From: Georgenia yuyongxinii
GTDB lineage: Bacteria > Actinomycetota > Actinomycetes > Actinomycetales > Actinomycetaceae
Reading direction: 5' to 3'
Length of the DNA stretch: 64,000 nt
Assembly: GCF_006352065.1 (NCBI RefSeq)
Contig: NZ_CP040915.1
Coordinates: 124,001-188,000 of the forward strand
This document shows positions 1 through 8,263 of this stretch, one piece after another; position 1 is the stretch's first letter; each line of letters begins with the position of its first letter. A model generated the notes under the pieces. The model was given only the letters and a program-made list of their open reading frames with translations. It was not told the DNA's origin and did not search any database. A program made the position numbers and the translations under genes.

Positions 1-451
1 GGAGCATGACCTTCAGGTCCGTGATGCCGTCGAGCCGGAGCTCGCGGATCGCAAGGTCGGCCCCCTCGTACAGGAACTGGTAGTTCTCGTAGTGGCCGTT
101 GACGAAGGCGACCTTGCGGACTCCGTGGCGGGCGAGCTCGAGCACCAGGGTCTTGGCGATGGACACCACCGTCGCCGCGTCGAGGCTGGTGGTGCCGGTG
201 AGGTGGTTGCCGCCGCCCGAGCGTTGCTGGGACTTGTACCCGAAGACGATCGGCGGCGCGACGAGTGCGCCGGTCGCCCCGGCGACCGCGCCGGCCATCT
301 CGCGCGAGAGGAGCACGTCCGTGTTCAGCGGCATGTGCGGACCGTGCTGCTCGATGGACCCCACCGGGATGAGCACCAGGACGCCGCTCGCGACGCGCTC
401 ACGGTAGGTGAAGGCGTCGAGCTCCTCCATGTAGACCGTGTCGACACTCAC
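1..451 (-). CDS. Creatininase (creatinine amidohydrolase), N-terminal 150 residues; runs off the window
   Basis: Predicted to interconvert creatinine and creatine by hydrolysis of the lactam ring, using two metal ions. Every metal ligand known from Pseudomonas putida creatininase is present and even falls at the same residue numbers: Glu34 and His36 in IEQHGPHM, Asp45 in NTD, His120 and Glu122 in NGHYEN. The segment GYKSQQRSGGGNH (residues 71-83) is also characteristic. The NGHYEN form, rather than NGHGGN, separates it from the mycofactocin-type MftE branch. The family is about 260 residues, so about 110 lie outside. The GTG start overlaps the stop of the upstream transporter gene by 4 nt (GTGA), implying translational coupling. 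Third gene of the amidinotransferase operon. The ATG at 430 is an alternative start. Substrate assignment is by homology from memory. Confidence 0.85.
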   Translation of the reverse strand, partial: MSVDTVYMEELDAFTYRERVASGVLVLIPVGSIEQHGPHMPLNTDVLLSREMAGAVAGATGALVAPPIVFGYKSQQRSGGGNHLTGTTSLDAATVVSIAKTLVLELARHGVRKVAFVNGHYENYQFLYEGADLAIRELRLDGITDLKVML

Positions 452-1584
452 TTCGTCTCAGCTCCTACGTTGCTTTGGACGACGGCGGGTGCGCCGTTGT
501 CTCCGAGCGCCACGGCGGGTGCGCCGTTGTCTCCGAGCGCGACCCCGGGTGCGCCGTTGTCTTGGAGCGCCACGGCGGGTGCGCCGTTGTCTCCGAGCGC
601 GACCCCGGGTGCGCCGCCGTCGGGCTTCCCGCCGGCCACGCCGCCCTGGGTGAAGGCCTCGGTCAGTTCCGGGGTCTTCTTGGTGGAGAAGAGGATCTGT
701 GCGACGCCGCCCGCGATGATGAGCGCGCCACCGAGCATCTGCATGACGGACATGGACTCGCTGAACAATGCGACACCGAGGACCGTCGCCATGATGGTCT
801 CCTGGTAGGAGATCGTCGCGAGCTCGCCGGCCAGCAGGATCTTCGACGCCACGGTCAGGAAGTAGAACGCCCCGGCTCCGGTGATGAATGCGGCCACCAC
901 GAGGATGATCCATCCGCGCCCGGTCATCGCTCCCAGGTCGGGCACCCTGACGATGTTGATGATGCCCAGGGTGATGACGGCGAACAGGAAGTTGGAGTAC
1001 GCGCGCACGTCGGACTCGACGTCACTGCGATATCGGCTCACGAACAGGAAGAGGCCGTACGCGACGCCCGACGCGAGGGCGACCATGTTGCCCGCGAAGT
1101 ACTTGGGGTCGAGGTCGAGCGACACGACGAATCCGTCGCCCGCCGTGTAGTTGATGATGCCGATGATGAGGAGGCAGCCGGCGAACACGGACGAGAGCGA
1201 GATAGCCGTCGCCTTGGTGAACGGCTCCTTGAGGAAGATGCTCGCGAGAATGGTCGAGTAGATGGGGCCGGTGTAGATGAGGAAGGCCGCGTTGGCGAGC
1301 GTCGTCATCTGTGTCGACATCACATAGAGGCCGGACAGCAGGCCCAGGAAGACTCCGGAGGCCACGATCGCAGGAGTCAGCCTGAACCCGCGGAACTTCA
1401 CGTACTTGCGACCGACCGTGAAGATCAGGGTCATCAGGACGAGCCCGGCGAGGTTGCGGGCGAACGAGATGAAGAGCCCGGGAGCCTCGATGTACCGGGC
1501 GAACGCGCCGATGCCACCCATGAGGCTCGAGGACAGGAACATGATGGCGAAGCCGATGAGTTTGGTGCGGCTGGACGACTGCAT
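448..1584 (-). CDS. EamA/DMT-family transporter with a repetitive C-terminal tail
   Basis: A 378-residue drug/metabolite transporter protein with two EamA halves and about ten hydrophobic helices, expected in the cytoplasmic membrane as an exporter of small metabolites. The start at 1584 is chosen because AAAGGAG lies 8 nt upstream; an in-frame extension to 1671 would put 29 proline/arginine-rich residues before the first helix. The last 50 residues are a hydrophilic tandem repeat (unit GDNGAPAVAL, five copies) not expected in this family. The gene sits 116 nt downstream of the amidinotransferase gene and overlaps the creatininase gene by 4 nt. The operon context suggests it moves a guanidino compound such as guanidinoacetate, creatine or creatinine; that is inference. 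Confidence 0.85.
   Translation of the reverse strand: MQSSSRTKLIGFAIMFLSSSLMGGIGAFARYIEAPGLFISFARNLAGLVLMTLIFTVGRKYVKFRGFRLTPAIVASGVFLGLLSGLYVMSTQMTTLANAAFLIYTGPIYSTILASIFLKEPFTKATAISLSSVFAGCLLIIGIINYTAGDGFVVSLDLDPKYFAGNMVALASGVAYGLFLFVSRYRSDVESDVRAYSNFLFAVITLGIINIVRVPDLGAMTGRGWIILVVAAFITGAGAFYFLTVASKILLAGELATISYQETIMATVLGVALFSESMSVMQMLGGALIIAGGVAQILFSTKKTPELTEAFTQGGVAGGKPDGGAPGVALGDNGAPAVALQDNGAPGVALGDNGAPAVALGDNGAPAVVQSNVGAETK
481..630 (-). repeat. Five tandem 30-bp repeats in the transporter 3' end
   Basis: Five 30-bp units lie end to end at 481-510, 511-540, 541-570, 571-600 and 601-630, the last one degenerate. Two variants alternate in part, one beginning CACGGCGGGT and the other GACCCCGGGT. 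All units stay in frame and encode a 10-residue Gly/Asp/Asn/Ala/Pro-rich repeat. There are no spacers, so this is not a CRISPR array. Confidence 0.9.
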
Positions 1585-1700
1585 GGGATTTCGCTCCTTT
1601 GCGGGTCCTCCCGTGGAGACGGGAAGGGGATTTCGTCTGGGATCGCGCGGGTGCCCGTGAGGGGGGCGCATGGCTCGTGCACCCCCTCACGGGTTCGGAC

Positions 1701-2828
1701 TCAGACGCGGGTGGGGTCGTCGACCTGGTTGGGGAAGTAGTCCTCGCAGGTGCCTTCGCGGTAGACGTCGGCGGTGGCGCAGTGCAGGCCGCCACCGAAG
1801 GCGTAGGCGTCGCGGAAGGGCACCGGGATGACGTTCATCCCGAGCTTGTCCATCTGCTCGGCCTGGTAGACCTCGGACTCCTCGACGATGACCGTCTTGT
1901 GGTCCAGGACCAGGCAGTTCATCGACAGCCACACCGAGGAGTAGCACAGCGGCGGCGGGCCGTCGTGGGCGGGCTTGGCCGCCTCGACGATCTGCCAGTC
2001 GTTGGCCTCGAAGATCGCCCGCTGCTCCACAGGCAGGGGCCGGTGGGGGTTGTTTATGATCAGGCCCGGCCGCAGCGGCACGAACGTCGCGTCGATGTGG
2101 ATCGGGTAGGGGTCACCGGGGAAGTTCACGGAGTGCACCCGCAGGTCGGGGTAGTAGCGCTTGAACCACTCCATGGCCTTGAGGTTGGTGGTCAGCCCGT
2201 GCTGGATGAACAGGTCCTTGCCCATGCGCATCACGTCGGCCGCGTCCCACATGGGCTCGACCTCGGTGGTCACGAAGTCCCTGTTCGCGGTGCGCACCAG
2301 GCGCTCCTCCAGGGAGATCTTCTCGTCGTAGTAGTTGTGCTTGTACGACTTGTCCGTCAGGCGCGGCCGGGGCGCCTGGGTCCACTTGAACTCCGGGTCA
2401 GCCTCGAAGTACTCGTTCATCAGCGGCCAGTAGGCCAGGTACTCGAAGTAGCGGCACCGGAACGAGTTCGCCGACGCCATGATCTCGTTGCCGATGGTGA
2501 GCAGGATGTCGCGCGGCGGCATCTGCGTCATGCCGGACTCGGTGCGGAAGTCAGGGGTCTTGATCTCCTGGTTCCACTGCATCGGGGTCGGCCGGTCGAC
2601 CTTCACCCCGAGCCCCTCGAGCACCTTGACGTAGTTGTCCAGCTGCGCGTTGGCCTTCTCCACGGTCTCCGTGGGACGTGGCCCCCACATGCCGCGCATC
2701 TCGGAGTCCACGGGCACCTTCTCCGAGGTGGCCGGCTCCTCCGGCGGGATCACGCTCATGTCGGCGCGCCCGACGATGGCGTGCTTGAGCGGGTCGAAGT
2801 CGTTCCACGAGTTGACGATCTTGGTCAT
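1701..2828 (-). CDS. Arginine:glycine-type amidinotransferase
   Basis: A 375-residue amidinotransferase, very close in motif order to human AGAT, which moves the amidino group of arginine onto an amine. Visible signatures are PRPRLTD (residues 153-159), the WDAAD motif with Asp195, the His motif PIHIDATF with His244, and the nucleophile Cys350 in GGGLHCATAD. Two acceptor-site positions differ from AGAT: the equivalents of human Asn300 and Met302 are Tyr241 and Ile243 (the cyanobacterial enzyme CyrA also differs there). The acceptor may therefore not be glycine. The start has a good Shine-Dalgarno (AAGGAG). It is first in the operon with the EamA exporter and the creatininase. No neighbouring antibiotic-type biosynthetic genes are visible. 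Confidence 0.9.
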   Translation of the reverse strand: MTKIVNSWNDFDPLKHAIVGRADMSVIPPEEPATSEKVPVDSEMRGMWGPRPTETVEKANAQLDNYVKVLEGLGVKVDRPTPMQWNQEIKTPDFRTESGMTQMPPRDILLTIGNEIMASANSFRCRYFEYLAYWPLMNEYFEADPEFKWTQAPRPRLTDKSYKHNYYDEKISLEERLVRTANRDFVTTEVEPMWDAADVMRMGKDLFIQHGLTTNLKAMEWFKRYYPDLRVHSVNFPGDPYPIHIDATFVPLRPGLIINNPHRPLPVEQRAIFEANDWQIVEAAKPAHDGPPPLCYSSVWLSMNCLVLDHKTVIVEESEVYQAEQMDKLGMNVIPVPFRDAYAFGGGLHCATADVYREGTCEDYFPNQVDDPTRV

Positions 2829-2974
2829 TGAAACTCACTCCTTCTGGGGCGCGTCGTCGCGCTCCCGGTTCACCCCGGCTGTTCCGGGGCTCTGCTTCCT
2901 GGGCCGCCGTGGTGCGGCGGTCGTTCATGGGTGTCGTTGTGTCGTGCTCGTCGTGCGGTCCGTCCTCGAGGCCA

Positions 2975-3259
2975 TCACCTCGGTCCGGCACGGTCGGTGG
3001 CCGACGGCAGGTCCCTCATGCGCGCCGCACCCGGGTCTCCGGCTCCTACGGCTCCGCCGGACGAACGACCGACGAGCAGGTGGCTGAGCGCGGACCTCTT
3101 CGGGCTGGTGGCGCCAAGCACGTCGACGGCGCCCCGGCGAGACATGAGCTCGTCCCATTGCCTGCTCAGTCGGCGCCGGACCGCGCGTCCCATCCGGCCG
3201 ACCTCGTCGTCGACGTGACAGACAGTCCGGTCCAACGCTGCGATTCCCTGGTACGCCAT
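2975..3259 (-). CDS. Possible hypothetical protein, 94 residues
   Basis: A leftward reading frame that starts with ATG at 3259, has GAGGGA a few bases upstream and ends 146 nt before the amidinotransferase start. The first 40 residues are charged and helix-like (MAYQGIAALDRTVCHVDDE); the second half is Gly/Ser/Ala-rich. Third-position GC is somewhat lower than in neighbouring genes, so coding status is doubtful. No family recognised. If real, it would be the leading gene of the amidinotransferase operon. Confidence 0.3.
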   Translation of the reverse strand: MAYQGIAALDRTVCHVDDEVGRMGRAVRRRLSRQWDELMSRRGAVDVLGATSPKRSALSHLLVGRSSGGAVGAGDPGAARMRDLPSATDRAGPR

Positions 3260-3666
3260 CGTCCCTCGTCGCTTCGTCTCAAGTGCTGAGAACTTGGCAC
3301 AACTGAACACCGAGATGGACGGTCGTTCAGGGGACTTAGTTCCTACGACGCCAGGTCTGGCGGGCGGTCAAGTGGGGAGAAACTGGACGGGCGCTCAGGG
3401 TCTAGGGCGGTGCACACCTCCGCCGTTCAACCAGCACCTGCGCCCTGAGCAACGGCCGCCGGGTCGTCTCCGCCCGTCACGGGCTGCTCTTACCTGCGCG
3501 GTGGCTCGACGACGCGCTGCTGGTGGGGAGCCTGACCGAAGCGTGCGCGCCGAGCTGGGCGATGCTCGTGACAGGTGCGGAGGAGTAGCCTGGCGAGCGC
3601 CCGGCCCGGACCGCCACGCAGGCACGAGCGGGACGGACGGCCGGGTACCCGACCCCGGGAGCCTCG
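3260..3666. other. Gene-poor interval between divergent transcription units
   Basis: No convincing intact gene. It must hold the promoters for the leftward amidinotransferase operon and the rightward membrane-protein gene; TAGCCT at 3586-3591 is a plausible rightward -10. On the plus strand a frame from about 3437 to 3588 reads like the C-terminal 50 residues of a protein (it ends ...LVTGAEE) but has no start codon, so it may be a remnant. Confidence 0.4.
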
Positions 3667-4611
3667 ATGCGCCAGGCGTCCACAGCCCCAGCCCGGCTGC
3701 TCCCCGTCAGCCGCGTACTCCTCGCGCTCTTCGTCGCCCTCACGCTGCTGGGTTTCGGCTCACTGTTCGTCCTCGCCGGCCAGACCGACCGCAGCTTCGC
3801 CTGGACCATTGAACCCGCCGCTACTGCCGCCTTCCTCGGCGCGGGCTACGCGTCCGGGACGGTGCTGATGGTGCTCACGCTGCGCCAGAACACCTGGGGC
3901 GCCGCGCGCGTCCCGATCGTCACGGTGCTGATCTTCACCGTGCTCACCCTGCTCGCGACCCTGATCCACCTCGACCGGTTCCACTTCGGCGCCGCCGGGG
4001 CCCTGCCGCGGGGAGCGGCGTGGTTCTGGCTTGTGGTGTACGTGGTCATCCCGCTGGGCATGGTGGTGGCGCTGGCCCGCCAGGAGCACACCGCCCGCGC
4101 AGAGCGGGCGGCTCCGGTGGAGCGGCCGGCCCCGGTGGACGCGCCGGCACCGGCGGAGGGTCGGCGGCGGGCCGGCACGTCCCGGTCGCGGCCCCTGCCC
4201 GGCTGGCTCCGCGCGGCACTGCTCGCCGAGGGGGTGGTGATGTTCGCCGTCGGCGTCTCGCTCTACGTCTTGCCGACGACGGCGCAGACCCTGTGGCCGT
4301 GGACGCTCACCCCGCTGACCGCCCGTGCCGTCGCTGCGTGGCTGATCGCCTACGGGGTGGCGACGGGGCTCGTCGTCGGCGAGAACGACCTCCTGCGGCT
4401 CCGCGCCCCGGCGGTCGCCTACGCCGTCTTCGGCGCGGGGCAGCTCGTGGTCGCGCTGCGCTTCGCCGGCGAGATCGCATGGGGCGGTCCGGCCGCCGTC
4501 GGCTACCTGCTCGTCGCCGCCGCCGTCGCCGCCACGGGGATCGCCGCCCACCTCCTTGGTCGCCGCGCGGTGGCCACCACCGCCCCTGCGGAGGTCCGCC
4601 GTGCGCGCTGA
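3667..4611 (+). CDS. Polytopic membrane protein with an internal duplication
   Basis: A 314-residue protein with about four hydrophobic helices in each half, separated by a Pro/Ala/Arg-rich cytoplasmic linker (about residues 140-180). The halves share a pattern: W-T-I-E-P-A-A-T-A in the first and W-T-L-T-P-L-T-A-R in the second, each followed by A-x4-Y-x2-G, so the protein probably arose by duplication. No known family recognised. Its stop lies 8 nt inside the next gene, a flavoprotein, so the two are translationally coupled and probably act together; an electron-transfer or sensing role at the membrane is a guess. The ATG start lies 75 nt after a TAGCCT -10 candidate. Confidence 0.75.
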   Translation: MRQASTAPARLLPVSRVLLALFVALTLLGFGSLFVLAGQTDRSFAWTIEPAATAAFLGAGYASGTVLMVLTLRQNTWGAARVPIVTVLIFTVLTLLATLIHLDRFHFGAAGALPRGAAWFWLVVYVVIPLGMVVALARQEHTARAERAAPVERPAPVDAPAPAEGRRRAGTSRSRPLPGWLRAALLAEGVVMFAVGVSLYVLPTTAQTLWPWTLTPLTARAVAAWLIAYGVATGLVVGENDLLRLRAPAVAYAVFGAGQLVVALRFAGEIAWGGPAAVGYLLVAAAVAATGIAAHLLGRRAVATTAPAEVRRAR

Positions 4612-6298
4612 ACCGCCCGTCCGGCCCGCCATCCTCCTGATCAGCACCGACCCTGCGGTGCGCCGCACGGTCGGCGACGAGCTCAACCGCCGCTACTCCG
4701 CCGACTACACCGTGCTCGTCCACGACACTCCCGCCGCGGCGGCCACCGATCTCACGGCGCTCGCCGCCGAGGGTGCCCCGGTGGCGCTGGTGATCGGCGC
4801 CGTCGGCGGCCCCGACGCCGACGGCCTGGCCGACCTCGAGGCATTGGGCCCGCTGGACCACACCGCGCTGCGGGTAGCCCTGGTCCGGTGGGGGGACTGG
4901 GCGGTCGCCCGGCCGGTGTTCGACGCCATCGGGCTCGGCACCGTCGACCGGCGCCTGACCCGCCCCGAGCTGGCCGGGGACGAGGAGTTCCACCGCAACA
5001 TCGCCGAGTTCCTCGAGGAGGCGGCCGGCCGCCGCGGCCGCGGGTTCGAGGCGGTGCGGATGATCGGCGAGCGGTGGGCGCCACGCACCCAGCACCTGCG
5101 CGACCAGTTCAACCGCAACCACGTCCCCACCGGCTTCTACGACGCCCACTCCGACGAGGGCGCCGCCCTGCTTGACGGCCTCGGCCTGATCGGCCCCACC
5201 CTGCCCGTCGTCGTGCTGCGCTTCCAGGCCGACCAGCCCGTGCTGCAGAACCCCACGGACATCCAGATAGCCGACGCCTTCGGTATCTTCGCGCCGGTGC
5301 GCGCGGAGGAGGAGTTCGACGTCGCCATCCTCGGCGCCGGGCCCGCCGGCCTGGGCGCCGCGGTGTACGCGGCGTCGGAGGGGCTGCGGGTGATCGTCAT
5401 CGAGCACGAGGCGGTCGGCGGTCAGGCCGGCACCTCCTCGCTGATCCGCAACTACCTCGGGTTCCCGGCGGGCATCTCCGGCTCACGCCTCGCGGTGGCC
5501 GCCTACGAGCAGGCGTGGTCCTTCGGTGCCCGGTTCCACTTCCTGCGGTCCGCGCGCGACGTGCGTCGCGATGACGGCTGGTGCGTGGTCTCGCTGACCG
5601 ACGGCTCGCAGGTGCGGAGCCGGGCAGTGGTGGTGGCCACCGGTGCGTCCTACCGGCGCCTGGAGGTCCCGGCGCTGGACGCCCTGGCGGGCAAGGGCGT
5701 GTTCTACGGCGCGACCACCACCGAGGCCACGGCGATGGCGGGCAAGCAGGTGTTCGTGGCCGGTGGTGGCAACTCCGCCGGGCAGGCGGCCGTCCACCTC
5801 GCCAGGTACGCCGATCACGTCACCGTGCTGGTGCGTCGGCCCACCCTCGTCGAGACGATGTCGGAGTACCTCGTCCGGGAGATCGACTCCGCGCCGAACA
5901 TCTCCGTGCGTTACCGCACCGACATCGTGGGCGGGGCGGGGGAGGAATTCCTCCAGGCGATCGTGCTGCGCGACCTCGACACCGGCGCCGAGGAGACCGT
6001 TCCCGGGGTGCTCTTCGTCCTCATCGGCGCGGAGCCGCGCTCACAGTGCCTGCGCGAGTCCGTCGCCCGCGACTCCCAGGGGTACGTGCTGACCGGGCCG
6101 GATGTCCTGGCCGACGACGCCGGCACCTGGCACGAGGACCGTCCCCCGCTCATGCTCGAGACCTCGCTGCCGGGGGTCTTCGCCGTCGGCGACGTGCGGC
6201 ACGGGTCGGTCAAGCGGGTCGCCTCAGCGGTGGGGGAGGGGGCGCTCGCCGTCAGCGTCCTCCACCAGTACCTGGCCAACCACCGGACGATGGGCTGA
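4601..6298 (+). CDS. Receiver-like domain fused to thioredoxin-reductase-like FAD oxidoreductase
   Basis: A 565-residue fusion. Residues 1 to about 235 look like a response-regulator receiver plus linker (starting [15 protein letters not shown]). The rest is a two-dinucleotide-domain flavoprotein of the thioredoxin reductase type: GAGPAG for FAD near residue 250, GGGNSAG for NAD(P)H near 387, and [11 protein letters not shown] near the end. In thioredoxin reductase the disulfide site reads YCATC; here the aligned segment is YGATT (DNA about 5705-5720), so both redox cysteines are missing and disulfide reduction by the usual route is unlikely. GTG 4601 is chosen because GGAGGT lies 5 nt upstream and the frame then overlaps the upstream gene by 11 nt. 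Similar proteins are annotated as fused response regulator/thioredoxin reductase. Confidence 0.85.
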   Translation: MRAEPPVRPAILLISTDPAVRRTVGDELNRRYSADYTVLVHDTPAAAATDLTALAAEGAPVALVIGAVGGPDADGLADLEALGPLDHTALRVALVRWGDWAVARPVFDAIGLGTVDRRLTRPELAGDEEFHRNIAEFLEEAAGRRGRGFEAVRMIGERWAPRTQHLRDQFNRNHVPTGFYDAHSDEGAALLDGLGLIGPTLPVVVLRFQADQPVLQNPTDIQIADAFGIFAPVRAEEEFDVAILGAGPAGLGAAVYAASEGLRVIVIEHEAVGGQAGTSSLIRNYLGFPAGISGSRLAVAAYEQAWSFGARFHFLRSARDVRRDDGWCVVSLTDGSQVRSRAVVVATGASYRRLEVPALDALAGKGVFYGATTTEATAMAGKQVFVAGGGNSAGQAAVHLARYADHVTVLVRRPTLVETMSEYLVREIDSAPNISVRYRTDIVGGAGEEFLQAIVLRDLDTGAEETVPGVLFVLIGAEPRSQCLRESVARDSQGYVLTGPDVLADDAGTWHEDRPPLMLETSLPGVFAVGDVRHGSVKRVASAVGEGALAVSVLHQYLANHRTMG

Positions 6299-6317
6299 CG
6301 GCGGCCCGCGCTTCGGG

Positions 6318-6764
6318 TCAGCTCGCGCCCTGCAGCTCGGCGACGAGGCCGTCGATCTTCGTCGAGAGGTCGTCCAGCGCACCTTCGGTGGCCGCGCCGG
6401 CCGACGCTCCGGCCTCGTCCAGCTTGGCCTTGGCGTCCTCGAGGGCCTGCTCCGCGTCGGCGCGCGCCTCGGCGCCGTCGGCCTGCTCCAGCGCCTGCCG
6501 GGCATCGTCGATGGCCTTCGACGACGCGTCGATGGCGTCCTGGACCTTCGCGCGCGCGTCGTCCGAGCTGAGACCCTCCAGCTGGCCCTTCAGATCCTCC
6601 ACCGCGCCCCGGGCGTCGTCGATGGACCCGCGCGCGCCCTCGACGGCGGAGGAGACGGATTCGCTCACCTCGCCGATGTCCGGGGTGCCGTCCTCGGCGC
6701 AGGCGCCCATTGCGAGGACGGCCGTCACGGCCACGGCGATCAGGGTGCGGCGGGCGGTGGTCAT
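6318..6764 (-). CDS. Small coiled-coil lipoprotein
   Basis: A 148-residue exported protein. The N-terminus has Arg-rich and hydrophobic segments ending in LAMGAC, a slightly atypical lipobox with Cys at about residue 22, so it is probably lipid-anchored outside the membrane. The mature part is almost entirely Ala/Asp/Glu/Lys-rich helix with heptad-like spacing, and predicted to be coiled coil. GAGGAG lies 6 nt before the ATG. It converges with the flavoprotein gene, with only 19 nt between the stops. Function unknown; a cell-envelope structural role is a guess. Confidence 0.75.
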   Translation of the reverse strand: MTTARRTLIAVAVTAVLAMGACAEDGTPDIGEVSESVSSAVEGARGSIDDARGAVEDLKGQLEGLSSDDARAKVQDAIDASSKAIDDARQALEQADGAEARADAEQALEDAKAKLDEAGASAGAATEGALDDLSTKIDGLVAELQGAS

Positions 6765-6834
6765 GAGCTGCTCCTCTGTCGGTCCTTCCACGATACGTGA
6801 GGGCCGGGTGGGTGGCGCGTGGCACCCTCGTCGC

Positions 6835-7518
6835 ATGAGCCCGACGCCTGGTGGCACGCCGGAGCGGCCCGCGTTGTTCTTCAGCGGGCCCGAGGAGTTC
6901 CGCGTGTGGCTCCGGGAGAACCACGACACGGCCACCGAGCTGTGGATGGGCCTGCGGAAGAAGCACGTCCCGGACCGCGGGCTGACGTGGGCCGACGCGG
7001 TGGTCGAGGCCCTGTGCTTCGGCTGGATCGACTCGGTCGCCCAGCGCATCGACGCCGACGCCGTCCGCCAGCGCTGGACGCCCCGCAAGCCCGGCAGCAC
7101 GTGGAGCCGCATCAACCTCGAGACGGTGGCTCGCCTGATCGAGGAGGGCCGGATGACGCCTGCCGGTCTCGCTGCCTATGAACGGCGCAAGGCCGACCGG
7201 CAGGCCATCTACGCCTATGAGCAGGCCGAGCTGGAAGCCCTGCCCGCGGAGGCGGAGGAACAGGTGCGCGCCAACCCGGCCGCGGCGGCGTTCCTCGACG
7301 CCGCGACCGCCTCCTACCGCAAGGTCTGCATCCACTGGGTGCTGTCGGCCAAGCAGGAGGCCACCAGGGAGAAGCGCCTGCGTCAGCTCATCGACGACAG
7401 CGCCGCCGGTCGCCTCGTCCCGAGCCAGCGGTACGGGCAGACACCGTCGTGGGTGGCCCGCGCAGCTGCTGCGGCGCAGGCGGCGGAGGACCGCTCCCCG
7501 CCGTCACCACGGTCATGA
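6835..7518 (+). CDS. YdeI/OmpD-associated family protein
   Basis: A 227-residue soluble protein of the YdeI family (sometimes called bacteriocin-protection family), with the usual signatures ELWMGLRKKH, the Trp-rich stretch CFGWIDSV and the block RWTPRKPGSTWS, followed by the C-terminal helical domain with RRLR-like basic residues. The molecular function of the family is poorly defined. The ATG has no Shine-Dalgarno; CACCCT stands 6 nt upstream, so the transcript may be leaderless. Its stop codon lies inside a copy of the 35-nt dispersed repeat. It is divergent from the lipoprotein gene. Confidence 0.85.
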   Translation: MSPTPGGTPERPALFFSGPEEFRVWLRENHDTATELWMGLRKKHVPDRGLTWADAVVEALCFGWIDSVAQRIDADAVRQRWTPRKPGSTWSRINLETVARLIEEGRMTPAGLAAYERRKADRQAIYAYEQAELEALPAEAEEQVRANPAAAAFLDAATASYRKVCIHWVLSAKQEATREKRLRQLIDDSAAGRLVPSQRYGQTPSWVARAAAAAQAAEDRSPPSPRS

Positions 7519-7546
7519 CATGTCACGGAGAAGTTGACATCTCGCC
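7512..7546 (-). repeat. 35-nt dispersed repeat, copy A
   Basis: Minus-strand copy of the element also found at 32620-32654 and 63965-63999. The core reads GAGATGTCAACTTCTCCG on the minus strand, followed by a second ATGTCA. It covers the stop codon of the YdeI gene and the adjoining spacer. It differs from copy C at about six positions, mostly at the ends. Confidence 0.8.
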
Positions 7547-7608
7547 GGGATGGCGGCCGGAGGAGGGGGCCGGCTCCGGACCCATGGATCGGCCGCGCGG
7601 TCGGCGGA

Positions 7609-7614
7609 TAGAGT
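7609..7614 (+). promoter_or_regulatory. Candidate -10 for the PspA cluster
   Basis: TAGAGT, matching the actinobacterial TAnnnT form, lies 38 nt before the GTG at 7652, leaving room for a short leader with GGGGAG as ribosome binding site. No strong -35 is visible. Confidence 0.4.
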
Positions 7615-7651
7615 GGACCACGGGCATGCCAACTGTCGGGGAGTGATCGCC

Positions 7652-8245
7652 GTGACCGCACTGCCGGCCTCCGCCAGCGCCACCAGCGCCGTCGCGGACG
7701 CCCTCACCACCATCGCCGTGATCGGCGGCGTCACGTTCCTCGTCCTGCTGACCGCCGCCGGGCTGACGGCATGGGTGGTCGTCCGGAAGATCCGCCGCTC
7801 GCGACTCCTCCGCCGGGGTGCGCTGCGGGTCCGCACGGTCGTCGGCGACCAGGCCGGGCGTGAGCTGGCACGCCAGCGGGTCGCGTTGCAGGACGCCCAG
7901 GACGCGACGGAGCGGGCGCTCGCCGCCGCCTACGCCCAGCACCGCCCGGTCGGTGAGCTGCCCGCCGTGGCCGCCCGGCTGGCCGACGCCGGGCAGGAGC
8001 TCGACGACCAGCTGCGGCTCGCCGAGCGAGAGCCCGACCGAGCCCTCCGAAGCGCGCTCGCCCGCGAGCTCGACGGCCGCGTGCGCGAGCACGGGCGCCT
8101 CTCGGCCGAGCTGCGTGCCTCCGTGCTGAGCACCGGTGGGGCCGTGGGCGAGGCCAGGTTGCTCGACGCCGGGTCACGGCTTGCCGTGGAGGTCGGCGCG
8201 CTGACGGCATGGCAGGAGTCCTACGGCGCCCGGCGCCTCGGCTGA
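7652..8245 (+). CDS. PspA-associated single-pass membrane protein (paralog 1)
   Basis: A 197-residue protein with one transmembrane helix near the N-terminus (around residues 20-45), a basic stop-transfer RKIRRSRLLRR, and a long charged cytoplasmic helix. It is paralogous to the protein at 11513-12079: both carry PVGxLP, then LDDxLRLAExEPD and a C-terminal YGxRR. GTG 7652 has GGGGAG 7 nt upstream; GTG 7643 is an alternative. It lies 18 nt upstream of pspA and is very probably co-transcribed. A likely job is membrane docking or control of the PspA coat, inferred from position. Confidence 0.7.
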   Translation: MTALPASASATSAVADALTTIAVIGGVTFLVLLTAAGLTAWVVVRKIRRSRLLRRGALRVRTVVGDQAGRELARQRVALQDAQDATERALAAAYAQHRPVGELPAVAARLADAGQELDDQLRLAEREPDRALRSALARELDGRVREHGRLSAELRASVLSTGGAVGEARLLDAGSRLAVEVGALTAWQESYGARRLG

Positions 8246-8263
8246 CCGGCGACGAGGAGCGCC

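Noticed and set aside
481-630. Regularly spaced repeats suggesting a CRISPR array
   Set aside because: Units are contiguous without unique spacers and are in frame in a coding sequence.
475-1740. Plus-strand open frame of 421 codons
   Set aside because: Shadow of the EamA transporter gene on the opposite strand; composition dominated by Arg, Asp and Gly with no recognisable domain.
3437-3588. Frame resembling a protein C-terminus on the plus strand
   Set aside because: No start codon and no family recognised; could be chance in GC-rich DNA, so described only as a possible remnant.
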